Source of the DNA: Bacteroides sp. SM23_62
Lineage (GTDB): Bacteria > Bacteroidota > Bacteroidia > Bacteroidales > SM23-62
NCBI GenBank assembly: GCA_001303955.1
Contig: LJUP01000012.1
Location: 1-36,233 of the forward strand
Direction: 5' to 3'
DNA: 36,233 bases
Part shown: positions 8,175 through 16,562 of the stretch, in pieces
Position numbering within the stretch: the stretch's first letter is position 1
Layout: each line of letters starts with the position of its first letter
Made by a program: the position numbers and the translations under genes
The notes under the pieces: generated by a model
Seen by the model: the letters and a program-made list of their open reading frames with translations, nothing else
The model's database searches: none
What the model was told of the DNA's origin: nothing

Positions 8175-8984
8175 ATGAATCGAGGAAATATTTCACATTT
8201 TTTCAGAAATCTCGGGCTGCTTTATGCTGCCGACTTTATTAGATTTCAAGTTCATAGAATAAAACACCGAAAAATAAATCAGGATTTTAGACAGCATAAT
8301 CCATCCATTAAAATGCCCCCAGATTATCTGCTCTATGAATCCTTTGCCTTAAATTACCCGGCATATTATTATGGCGGCAGAGAATCTGCAAAGGATTTGT
8401 TTAATCATTTTTCAAAGTATAAATCCCGGCATAACCTGAATATCCTCGATTGGGGGTGCGGCCCGGGAAGAATTATTCGCCACATGCCTGAATTATTTGA
8501 TGATAGCTGTACATACTATGGTACTGATTATAATTCAAAATCCATCAAGTGGTGTGCCGCAAATATTCCAGGTATTTATTTCTCCCATAATGCGCTGTCT
8601 CCGCCGCTGAATTATGCCAATGATCAATTTGATATTATATATGGTATTTCGATTTTTACACATCTATCAGAGGAAATGCATTTTGCCTGGATAAATGAAT
8701 TGTTTCGTATCATAAAAAAAGATGGGATCATATTATTAACCACTGCCGGGAGTGCTTTTAAATCCCTTTTTACACAAAGTGAAAAAACCCGGTTTGAGAA
8801 TGGTAATATTATTATAAGAGATAAGGTCAGAGAAGGTCACAGGACGTTTACAGCTTTCCATCCGGTTGGATTCATTCAAAGATTATTCTCAAATTTTGAG
8901 ATCCTTGAACATATTGAGCGAGATCCGGTTGACAATAAATTACCACAAGATATATGGATTGTTAGAAGGAGAAATAGCGTTTAA
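8175..8984 (+). CDS. Class I SAM-dependent methyltransferase
   Basis: A 269-residue cytoplasmic protein. Motif I of the SAM-binding Rossmann fold is clear (LNILDWGCGPGRI, residues ~88-100). It is followed by an acidic post-motif (YYGTDYN), then FDIIYGISIFTHL and a DGIILLTTAG strand, the standard order of the Methyltransf_11/25 type. The target cannot be read from the sequence. Its position between a membrane glycosyltransferase and a GNAT protein would fit modification of a glycan or lipid-linked sugar, but that is inference. Confidence 0.85.
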   Translation: MNRGNISHFFRNLGLLYAADFIRFQVHRIKHRKINQDFRQHNPSIKMPPDYLLYESFALNYPAYYYGGRESAKDLFNHFSKYKSRHNLNILDWGCGPGRIIRHMPELFDDSCTYYGTDYNSKSIKWCAANIPGIYFSHNALSPPLNYANDQFDIIYGISIFTHLSEEMHFAWINELFRIIKKDGIILLTTAGSAFKSLFTQSEKTRFENGNIIIRDKVREGHRTFTAFHPVGFIQRLFSNFEILEHIERDPVDNKLPQDIWIVRRRNSV

Positions 8985-9056
8985 CATTTTATAGATGAAA
9001 GGTTTCTTAGGTTGCACGACACTTCTTACCGCTTTCCACAGTATAAATATTTAAAA

Positions 9057-9860
9057 ATGCAGCTCAGTAATATTACATATAATGATCTGAAAGAAATAGG
9101 GAAATTGCAACCCGAAGGTTGGCAGGATATAGTGCCCGAATTTGAGTATTATATCAGGAAAAAATTTTGTTTTCCCGTAAAAGCAATGATTGATAATAGC
9201 ATTGTGGGAGTTGGAACATTGATTGTTTTCGCTAATACAGGTTGGCTGGCACATATTATTGTAGATCAAAATTATCGAAATAAAGGTATCGGATTTCAAA
9301 TCACTGAAAAACTGATAAATGAGGGAAAGAAAAAATCAGTTGGCACCCTTTTATTGATAGCGACTGAACTTGGTTTACCTCTGTATAAAAAGGCAGGTTT
9401 CAGAATGGTAACAGAGTATCAATATTTCAAGCGAGATAATCCCTGGAGAGATTTTCAATTATCCCCGAATATCTTCCCGTATGAAGATAATCTTAACTCA
9501 GAAATATATGAAATGGATAAAAAAATATCAGGTGAAGATCGAAGGTCACTTCTGGCAGATTATTTAGAAACTACGCTTGTTTACATTGAAGGTAGCTCTA
9601 TAACAGGATTTTATATGCCTGATCTGGGTGAAGGAATCATACTTGCCAATACCACAGAAGCAGGTCTGGAATTGATGAAGATTAAATATTCGAAGGTTGA
9701 CAAAGCAGTCCTTCCTTCAGAAAACCAAATTGGTATTGACTTTTTAACACAAAACGGATTTACGCTCTCAGAGACTAAAGGGACAAGAATGATCCTGGGA
9801 AAGGAAATTGACTGGAAGCCCGAAAAGGTATTTAGCAGAATTGGCGGTAACTATGGATGA
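9057..9860 (+). CDS. GNAT family N-acetyltransferase
   Basis: I choose ATG 9057 (MQLSNITYNDLKEIG), because the upstream TTG at 9012 would add residues unlike the family. The N-terminal half is a GNAT domain with the acetyl-CoA signature AHIIVDQNYRNKGIGFQI (R/Q-x-x-G-x-G/A-like, RNKGIG) and the GLPLYKKAGF element. The C-terminal half (GFYMPDLGEGIILANTTEAG, then IGIDFLTQNGF) looks like a second, degenerate GNAT-like domain of the Acetyltransf_18 type. At 267 residues it fits two-domain GNATs. The substrate is unknown. It ends 11 bases before the convergent minus-strand glycosidase gene. Confidence 0.82.
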   Translation: MQLSNITYNDLKEIGKLQPEGWQDIVPEFEYYIRKKFCFPVKAMIDNSIVGVGTLIVFANTGWLAHIIVDQNYRNKGIGFQITEKLINEGKKKSVGTLLLIATELGLPLYKKAGFRMVTEYQYFKRDNPWRDFQLSPNIFPYEDNLNSEIYEMDKKISGEDRRSLLADYLETTLVYIEGSSITGFYMPDLGEGIILANTTEAGLELMKIKYSKVDKAVLPSENQIGIDFLTQNGFTLSETKGTRMILGKEIDWKPEKVFSRIGGNYG

Positions 9861-9871
9861 AAATATACCCT

Positions 9872-12178
9872 TTACCGGACAATGATTTCGAAAAACCGTG
9901 TGCTGTGATCTCCCGGAAGGTTTAATTCCAGTTTTCCGGCTTTGATTTCGGAAGCGACCTTTTCACCACGGCTTCCCAGATCATCAAGAATGAAGACCGT
10001 TGCATTTTCCGGATGATCCAGTGCGATCAACACTTTCCCTTTGATCGGTTCAGTAATGATCGGTGGTTCACCGAGCTCCAGCACGGCAACGCGTTGTGCT
10101 GGTGGCAAGGCCACTCTCGAGGCATGGCGGTCATGGGTTTGATCACGATCTGCAGCGTTTCCGTATTGCGTGCCGCTGTTCCGCGCCCGGCCCAAAGCCG
10201 TCAGGAGAAGATGATTACTGCTGTGAATGGATTCCTTATCGTTTAAGGTTGTTAATGTAATCAGACCGTAGCTGGTGCTGGATTCAATGGAAATGGTTTC
10301 GGTATTGATATTGATTCCGCCGATATAACCGCAAACACCCTGTGTCCTTTGTGTGTTGATGAGCATATAACCTTGCCCCCAGTCCCATGTTAATTCCCCG
10401 CTCATACTCTGGGCAACTTTTTGCTCTTGATTCAGATAGGATTTAATGCCGTGTGCTTCATAGTGCGGCATGGGCTGGGATACAAATTCATTGCCGACTT
10501 TCCCCACGATCGCGAGCATATGTCCGAATTCATTTACTTCCGGAATTTCTTCATTAAAAGTTAACATAAATGCTTCAGGGAAAAAACGTGAAGGGATGGC
10601 AGAAGGCATGTTGAGCTGGGACGGAGCAATGCGTCGGATAAACACCGGATCAGCCTCGACGATGTCCTGTCGATGCCAGAGCCGTGCAAGCGTGGGATAT
10701 TGCAAAACCACGGAAGGATTTTGCCCGACATTGAAGAAACCATTTGTCAGCATGGGATTTTCCTCCGGTGGTCGGCGGGGGACCAGCAAAAACTGGATCA
10801 GACCGTCCCAGCCCTGAAGCAGCCCGCACGCGATCATGGTGAACGATGCCTCCATTAAATGTTCGTTCCAGGCTCCGATATTCCACTCGCTGACCGTGTA
10901 GGGGCGATTCAGAACCTGCCGGGGTGCAAGGTTACCAATCAATCCGGCCTGTGGCGACTTGAGCATTGACTGGTTGTGGAAAACCGCATCCTGTGTGCGC
11001 CATCCCCCCTGGGGATGATCAAAATAATCATGCTGGTCCAGGTAGTCCAGGTGCGAATCGGCTTCAAGAACATGCCGCATGGAATATGAATGACCACGCC
11101 AGTTGGAACCGCAGATGGTTTGCTTGCAACCAAGTTCTCGCAGATAGGCGTATGATCGCGCATAGAATGCCGTCAGTTTTTTATGAAGAAATTCTGTTTG
11201 GTCGGACTTGCGTGGTCTCATGCCAATGTCTTTATCGTTAACTTCGACATGCCAACCGGCCATTTCAAATAAATCGATGTTCTCTGCTTCCAGACTTTCT
11301 GCGGCTGCCAGAGCACAAGGATATTCATCCAGGGTCCAGGCCTCACGCAAGACTTCTGTGTTCTGATATTTGTCCCGAAGGAACGCTGAAAACTGTTGTT
11401 GTATCTCTGCCCAGAATACAGGCAGGTCATTTTTAATCCAGTTCAAAGCCCAGAAGGGACTATCCTCGTTTTTCAATTCAAATGCAACAAGGGTCGGATC
11501 ATCAGCATAACGAAGTCCGGTATAAGGATTTTGATGATGGTAGAACGATTTCCAAAGTTCCCGGACTGTCTGTTCCATATTGTCATTGAAAAACAAGATC
11601 ACATGGCTGGATGTTATGACCTCATTCCCTTCAGGATCAATAATCTCAAATTCCGTCCAGTAAATCGGGGTCAGCACAAGATAAATTCCAGCCTGTTTGC
11701 ACTGGTAGATTAAATAATCCATCCGGTCCCATTCCTCTGGAGACGGCAGGCCAAAACCATGGGCCCGGCCGAAATTCAGTCCATGCCGCCTCATCCATTG
11801 CACCAACCACTCCGCATCTGCCTTGTCGGGAAAGGGATTGATCTGTCCACCCAAAAACCGAGCCGGAGTACCATCCTCAAAAACGAAATGGCCTTTGCCG
11901 TCCTGTTTGAGGAATCCGTGCATGCCCCCCGGTTTCTCAATATACCGGCCGGCATCTAAAATGCCCCCAGCGGTAATATCATCTTTGTGTGGAATATATG
12001 GAAGCCAATCCTCGGTATCTGGATTGGTATAGTGACCTGCTGAACCTGCCACCTGACGGCTCCAGGCATTGAGGTCTGCAGCACCGGCCTGACGCGGCGA
12101 TTGTGCTTGTGCTTGAATTGAAAATTTACAACATAATAGTATGAAAAGATGGAACAGGGTTAATTTCAGATCATTCAT
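9872..12178 (-). CDS. Secreted clan-A-like glycoside hydrolase (cellulase-like family, unassigned)
   Basis: A 768-residue protein with an N-terminal Sec signal (LFHLFILLCCKFSIQAQA). The (beta/alpha)8 barrel begins near residue 90 (GGQINPFPDKADAEWLVQ, then the GLNFGRAHGF strand). Likely catalytic residues are the acid/base Glu in VAFELKNEDSP (LKNE in place of the usual NE) and the nucleophile Glu in YTVSEWNIG. C-terminal beta domains follow (the GELTWDWGQGYMLINT region), as in GH2/GH39/GH42-like enzymes. I cannot name the family or substrate. It is transcribed away from the PL8 gene across a shared 354-bp gap. Its sequence is somewhat richer in G+C than the flanking GNAT and lyase genes, resembling the DUF5060 gene in this respect. 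Confidence 0.8.
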   Translation of the reverse strand: MNDLKLTLFHLFILLCCKFSIQAQAQSPRQAGAADLNAWSRQVAGSAGHYTNPDTEDWLPYIPHKDDITAGGILDAGRYIEKPGGMHGFLKQDGKGHFVFEDGTPARFLGGQINPFPDKADAEWLVQWMRRHGLNFGRAHGFGLPSPEEWDRMDYLIYQCKQAGIYLVLTPIYWTEFEIIDPEGNEVITSSHVILFFNDNMEQTVRELWKSFYHHQNPYTGLRYADDPTLVAFELKNEDSPFWALNWIKNDLPVFWAEIQQQFSAFLRDKYQNTEVLREAWTLDEYPCALAAAESLEAENIDLFEMAGWHVEVNDKDIGMRPRKSDQTEFLHKKLTAFYARSYAYLRELGCKQTICGSNWRGHSYSMRHVLEADSHLDYLDQHDYFDHPQGGWRTQDAVFHNQSMLKSPQAGLIGNLAPRQVLNRPYTVSEWNIGAWNEHLMEASFTMIACGLLQGWDGLIQFLLVPRRPPEENPMLTNGFFNVGQNPSVVLQYPTLARLWHRQDIVEADPVFIRRIAPSQLNMPSAIPSRFFPEAFMLTFNEEIPEVNEFGHMLAIVGKVGNEFVSQPMPHYEAHGIKSYLNQEQKVAQSMSGELTWDWGQGYMLINTQRTQGVCGYIGGININTETISIESSTSYGLITLTTLNDKESIHSSNHLLLTALGRARNSGTQYGNAADRDQTHDRHASRVALPPAQRVAVLELGEPPIITEPIKGKVLIALDHPENATVFILDDLGSRGEKVASEIKAGKLELNLPGDHSTRFFEIIVR

Positions 12179-12532
12179 GAATTCTTATTCCCTTTTTAAT
12201 GAATAGAATGGGATAATTGCTAAGCTGAATGAAATATTTCAGTCGATCGTGCATCAGGTTGCTGTAAAAGCAAATAATTCATAATATACAAACAAACGCT
12301 CACTTTGCACAGAAACTTTATGCCCAAAATATCATAGTTTATAATGAATAAAGACATTGGCCAACGGGTATGACAAAGTGTATGTGAAACGGTCCTTTAA
12401 TTTTTCTGAATTGTCAAATCATCACTAAATTTAGATATTAAGCTGGATTATTAACAGCAAGCATGGTAAAGACAATCCGCATGGAAAAATTTGACCGTTA
12501 GGAACCAGTACAGAGATGAAATAATTAAACCC
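12179..12532. other. Divergent intergenic region
   Basis: This is the upstream region of both the minus-strand glycosidase and the plus-strand PL8 lyase, so it should hold both promoters. I see no clean TAnnTTTG on either strand and no gene. The word GTGTATGTGAAACG near 12380 resembles GTGTATATGAAACG near 29577. Confidence 0.4.
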
Positions 12533-14725
12533 ATGGTAAAAATATATTTCCTGTTCTTATCAGGGATCATCAGCAGTTTCTCAGGTTATAGCTATTACAA
12601 CGACTCACTGGATATTGAGAAAATCAGTGAAGGATTATATGAATTCTCGATTGAAAAAAGGGATAGACCCGAGCGATTAACCAAATTCCCCATAGACAGC
12701 ATCATTGATCGATATTCAGTACAAGCAGGGTGTTGGAGTGATATTGATTATCATGATGATGATCCTGCAACCTGGGAATCTGCCGAACATTGGCGAAGGC
12801 TCTGTGAGCTGGCCATTGATTATGCAAATCAAAGGGAAAAAGCTGAAAGCAACGAAAAGAAATTAGCGCTCATTGAGGCCGGCATTAATTACTGGATCAA
12901 GCATAAACCCGAATCTTCAAATGGGTGGTGGAATGCCATAGGTATACCCCTGTATATAGGTAAAGTACTGGTTCTTCTTAACCATGGTGAATTACCTGAT
13001 TCGACGATTAACAGCGCCTTGGATATGATGGGACCTGGCATCAGGGAGGACCATTATCATTACGGTGGCCGTGCAACGGGACAGAATCTTTTATGGCTTG
13101 CCAGTGTGCATTTACATATTGCTGCCATTGAAAGAGACATTGAGGGGATGAAACGGGCTTTCAGTGAAACAGTGAAAGAGATATCCTATTCCAGCCAGGA
13201 AGGCATTCAGTTCGATCACAGCTTTCATCAGCATGGCAAGCAATATTACAGCTGGGGATACGGACGCGTTTTCACGCTGTTTCTTGCTCAGTTTGCCTAT
13301 CTAGCACATCAGACACAATTTCAGTTTCCTCCTGAAAAGATTCGTCTTATATCAGATTTCATCCTCGATGGCCAGCAATGGATCATCTATAAAGGCCAGC
13401 CAGATTATATCGCTACCGGACGTGAAATATCACGGCCGCCACGGGATGACACCCTATGGTTATGGGCCCTGGAACTGATGTCAACCATTGATTTAAGTAG
13501 GGAAGGCGAGTATAAAATTCTGATTCAGGATTATTACGCACTGAATGACATGGTGAGAGTTACCGGGAACAAGCATTTCTGGCATTCCGACTTTATGGTG
13601 CACAAGCAACCAGCCTATTATGCTTCAGTGAAAATGGCATCCAACAGGATCATATGGTCAGAATCGGGCAATGGTGAGAATCTGAAGGGATATTATTTGG
13701 GCAATGGGACAAACTTTTTTTTCAGGACAGGTAGGGAATACTCTAATATATTTCCAATCTGGGATTGGAAAAAGCTTCCAGGACTTTTATGTGAACAGGA
13801 CTCGGCGCGATTGCCATTGATCAATTGGGGACGTGGCGCTGTAAATAAAGCCTCATCCTTTGTTGGGGGTGTAACCAACGGCAGAAACGGATTAGCCGTA
13901 TTTGATTATCACAAGGAAAACCTTGAGGCAAAACGGGCATGGTTCTTTTTTGACAATGAGATAGTGCATCTGATTTCGGGCATCTCGTACACTGGCAAAT
14001 CGGACCTCTATCAAACGATCAACCAGTGCTTGGCAAATGGGGAAGTGGTTGTGATGGGAAATAATAAAGCATCCCTTTTAGAAGGCGCATTCGATATATC
14101 CAAAAAACTGAACTGGGTACACCACGATTCAATTGGTTACTTTATCCCGGGAAATTTTACCGTAAATGTTTCCAGGGAAAATAGAACGGCCAGCTGGAAG
14201 GAAATTAACCAAAGTTATGATGATACTGTAACAAATGATGTTTTTACGCTTGGCATAAATCTGGGCAATAAAATCTCTTCTTCGGATTCAATCTGTTACT
14301 GCATTCTTCCCAATGTATCGGTCTCAGACATGGAAAATGCAAGCGAATTGATCCAGCATATTAAGATCCTGGCCAATAACAAGCACATGCAAGCGGTTCA
14401 TCACGAGAAACTGAATCAGTATCATATTGCTTTTTATCAACCTGGTGAAATTAAGTTGAACGAGTCATTCTCTCTTTCAGTGGATAAAAGTACGCTTGTC
14501 ATCATAGAAAAATCAGATGAATTTGCTTTTGATCTGTCTGTAGCCAATCCGGAAAATTCAAGGACCGATATTAATGTGGAAGTCGGTCTGAAAGTTGATT
14601 GCGATAACTGCAGATGGATCCAACAAAGAAATGTAACACAGTTCACCATTCCAGGGCTTGAAAATCCATTCGCCGGAAAAACTGTATCTGTAAGATTGAA
14701 GTCAACTGTTCCTGATATATTATAA
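12533..14725 (+). CDS. Polysaccharide lyase family 8 (chondroitin AC / hyaluronate / xanthan lyase type)
   Basis: I choose ATG 12533 (MVKIYFLFLSGIISSFSG), which gives a proper signal peptide; the TTG at 12491 does not. The enzyme has 730 residues. The N-terminal alpha/alpha toroid carries the PL8 hallmarks: NGWWNAIGIPLYIGK, then Asn in GRATGQN (~185), His in SFHQHG (~234) and Tyr in GYGRVF (~243), the usual Asn/His/Tyr catalytic set. A central beta-sandwich (IFPIWDWKKLPG) and a small C-terminal beta domain follow in normal order. PL8 enzymes cleave uronic-acid-containing chains by beta-elimination. Which glycan this one uses is not visible. The GH53 remnant starts 11 bases after its stop, suggesting one transcript. 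Confidence 0.9.
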   Translation: MVKIYFLFLSGIISSFSGYSYYNDSLDIEKISEGLYEFSIEKRDRPERLTKFPIDSIIDRYSVQAGCWSDIDYHDDDPATWESAEHWRRLCELAIDYANQREKAESNEKKLALIEAGINYWIKHKPESSNGWWNAIGIPLYIGKVLVLLNHGELPDSTINSALDMMGPGIREDHYHYGGRATGQNLLWLASVHLHIAAIERDIEGMKRAFSETVKEISYSSQEGIQFDHSFHQHGKQYYSWGYGRVFTLFLAQFAYLAHQTQFQFPPEKIRLISDFILDGQQWIIYKGQPDYIATGREISRPPRDDTLWLWALELMSTIDLSREGEYKILIQDYYALNDMVRVTGNKHFWHSDFMVHKQPAYYASVKMASNRIIWSESGNGENLKGYYLGNGTNFFFRTGREYSNIFPIWDWKKLPGLLCEQDSARLPLINWGRGAVNKASSFVGGVTNGRNGLAVFDYHKENLEAKRAWFFFDNEIVHLISGISYTGKSDLYQTINQCLANGEVVVMGNNKASLLEGAFDISKKLNWVHHDSIGYFIPGNFTVNVSRENRTASWKEINQSYDDTVTNDVFTLGINLGNKISSSDSICYCILPNVSVSDMENASELIQHIKILANNKHMQAVHHEKLNQYHIAFYQPGEIKLNESFSLSVDKSTLVIIEKSDEFAFDLSVANPENSRTDINVEVGLKVDCDNCRWIQQRNVTQFTIPGLENPFAGKTVSVRLKSTVPDIL

Positions 14726-14736
14726 CTTCCAGCATT

Positions 14737-15333
14737 ATGAAAACACTGATTAAAACTACCGTTTCTGCCGGCATAAAAATGTCTGTATGTTTTATTTTTT
14801 GGTGCCTGGTGATTTTTCCATCGTCCAGTGCTCAGACTTATGCCATCGGGGCAGATCTTTCTTTTATAAAACAGGCAGAAGATAATGGTTTTGCTTTCAA
14901 GAACCATGGGTATAACTGGATACGCTTAAGGTTGTTTCATACGCCGACACAATTGCCCAATGACATGGAATATACCATTGCATTGGCCAGGAAGGCCAAA
15001 CAAATGGGGTTCAGATTCCTGCTCGATTTGCGGGAATGTTTGAATTTTACCGCAAATGAATACAAGAAAGACGTTATTGTTGTTGAAGCAGCATACAACT
15101 GGACACCCAGGGAATATATAGACAGAAATGCACCATTTCCAGAATCGCCTGAGGGGCAGCAAGAATTTTTGGAAGAAGTCAACAGGATCGTCTTAAGTGT
15201 TCCTGACAACAGGGGTTGTGGAGTTTTCTGGTGGGAACCTGCAGTATCAAGGAGAGGATCCAGGAGTTTTTTTGATGAGGAAGGAAATGCCTTGCCGGTG
15301 ATCAACGTGTTTGACAAGTATACCAGAAACTAG
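14737..15333 (+). pseudogene. Internally deleted GH53 endo-beta-1,4-galactanase
   Basis: The frame is open for 198 codons, but GH53 enzymes are about 330-400 residues. A signal peptide (to SSAQ, ~33) is followed by the GH53 start ADLSFIKQAEDNG. Here FAFK runs straight into NHGYNWIRLRLF, dropping about 13 residues. After FRFLLDL the chain jumps to RECLNFTANEYKKD, skipping roughly 170 residues of the barrel, including the Asn-Glu that carries the acid/base. The nucleophile Glu (~117, VIVVEAAYNW) and the C-terminal GVFWWEPAV remain. Both deletions keep the frame. The product could not be a working galactanase. It could still be translated as a short secreted protein. Confidence 0.85.
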
Positions 15334-15456
15334 ACATGGCCTATGATCAGGCACCAGCACCTGACTAATACTGCTGACCGTCAGGCGGAATGTCTGCTCG
15401 TATTTGAATAAATATCTCACTGATAGATTTAATAAATGATCTAAAAGAAATGCCAC

Positions 15457-16269
15457 ATGGGAAAAGTTGCGATTATTACGGGTGCCAATCACGGTATTGG
15501 CGAGGCGATCGCTAAAGAATTGGCTGTCAAAGGTTACGGAGTCATCATCACCTGGCTGAATCCGGAGGATTATACTTACTCAAAGAATCAGAAAGCGAAG
15601 ATGCGTCACACGATAGGAGGAAAAAGTAAGGCAGATCAGGTTGTTGAGTCAATAGTAAAAAAAGGAGGGAAGGCAGAGAGTATCGCTGCAGATCTCTCGC
15701 GTGTAGAAAGTATTCCTGCCATATTTAACTTTGCTGAAAAGGCATTTGGTCCAGTTGATTCACTGATAAACAACGCTGCCCATGCTGAAGGTAATGATAC
15801 ATTGGAATCCTGTGAGGCCGGGATGATTGACCGCACTTATGCTGTAAATATTCGGGCTTCCGTGCTCCTGATTAAGGAGTTTTTAAAACGTTATCGGATT
15901 TCCAAGCGGGAAAAAGGGGCTGTGGTCAACATTAGCACCAATGCTGCACAATATTTTGCCGGGCAGATTCACTACGGAGCAAGCAAGGCAGCGTTGGAGG
16001 CTTACACTCGCTCGCTTGCTGTGGAACTTGGCAAATATGGTATTCGTGTCAATGCTGTCGCTCCAGGCCCTGTTCACACCGGCATTCCAAAATCTTATAT
16101 CAATCCTGAAACAGAAAAAATGTTGATTAAGAGAATACCCCTGGGACGATGCGGTCATCCCGATGACATTGCCCGGGCAGTCCGTTTCCTTGTTTCAGAC
16201 GATGCCGACTGGATCACCGGCCAAGTATTGTGTGTCGACGGCGGGCATACCTGGGGCCGGTGTCTGTAA
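15457..16269 (+). CDS. SDR family NAD(P)-dependent oxidoreductase
   Basis: A 270-residue classical short-chain dehydrogenase. The cofactor motif is TGANHGIG (residues 9-16), then INNAA (104-108), catalytic Ser160 (VVNIS), and Tyr173/Lys177 in HYGASKAA. The C-terminal strand WITGQVLCVDGGHTWG is typical of the family. A short insertion at 35-58 (YTYSKNQKAKMRHTIGG) extends the second beta-alpha unit. It is cytoplasmic and lacks a signal. Sitting between a galactanase remnant and a glycosidase, it may reduce or oxidise a sugar released by the locus, but 3-oxoacyl or other substrates are equally possible. Its stop codon TAA overlaps an ATG (TAATG) that opens a short broken frame. Confidence 0.9.
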   Translation: MGKVAIITGANHGIGEAIAKELAVKGYGVIITWLNPEDYTYSKNQKAKMRHTIGGKSKADQVVESIVKKGGKAESIAADLSRVESIPAIFNFAEKAFGPVDSLINNAAHAEGNDTLESCEAGMIDRTYAVNIRASVLLIKEFLKRYRISKREKGAVVNISTNAAQYFAGQIHYGASKAALEAYTRSLAVELGKYGIRVNAVAPGPVHTGIPKSYINPETEKMLIKRIPLGRCGHPDDIARAVRFLVSDDADWITGQVLCVDGGHTWGRCL

Positions 16270-16535
16270 TGAAACAAATGCAGATCATGCTGTACAGAGG
16301 TTTTTCCGCAACCTGACAGGGGATTTGCCGCCGGCAGGTTCCACCGCCCTACAAGTGGTTTCGGATTAAGCCGGAGAAGTATCAATGCAATGAGTGCTGG
16401 GAAGTGAGGCCTCAAATGGATTTATTGTCCGGAAATGAGGAAGGTGAAGCATATATTGCTGCAACAGAGGAAGCATTTCATGGGGGGAATGGTTGCTTTT
16501 TTTTGCATGAATCATTAGCATTGAATAAATTGTAA
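16269..16535 (+). pseudogene. Possible decayed coding remnant after the SDR gene
   Basis: An ATG overlapping the SDR stop opens a frame that meets TGA after 15 codons. The same frame then stays open for about 70 codons to TAA at 16533-16535. That part contains Cys-rich YQCNECWEVRP and EEAFHGGNGCFFLHE, which looks protein-like and faintly like a carbohydrate-binding beta strand. I do not recognise a family. It may also be chance. Apart from this I see nothing in the 293 bases before the next gene. Confidence 0.25.
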
Positions 16536-16562
16536 GAAAAACTCACGAAACAGAAAACAAAA

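Noticed and set aside
10013-12032. Many plus-strand frames under the minus-strand glycosidase
   Set aside because: Antisense shadows; the minus-strand frame has signal peptide, barrel motifs and full length.
12491-12532. TTG start for the PL8 lyase
   Set aside because: The extra 14 residues are polar and would hide the signal peptide; ATG 12533 gives a normal one.
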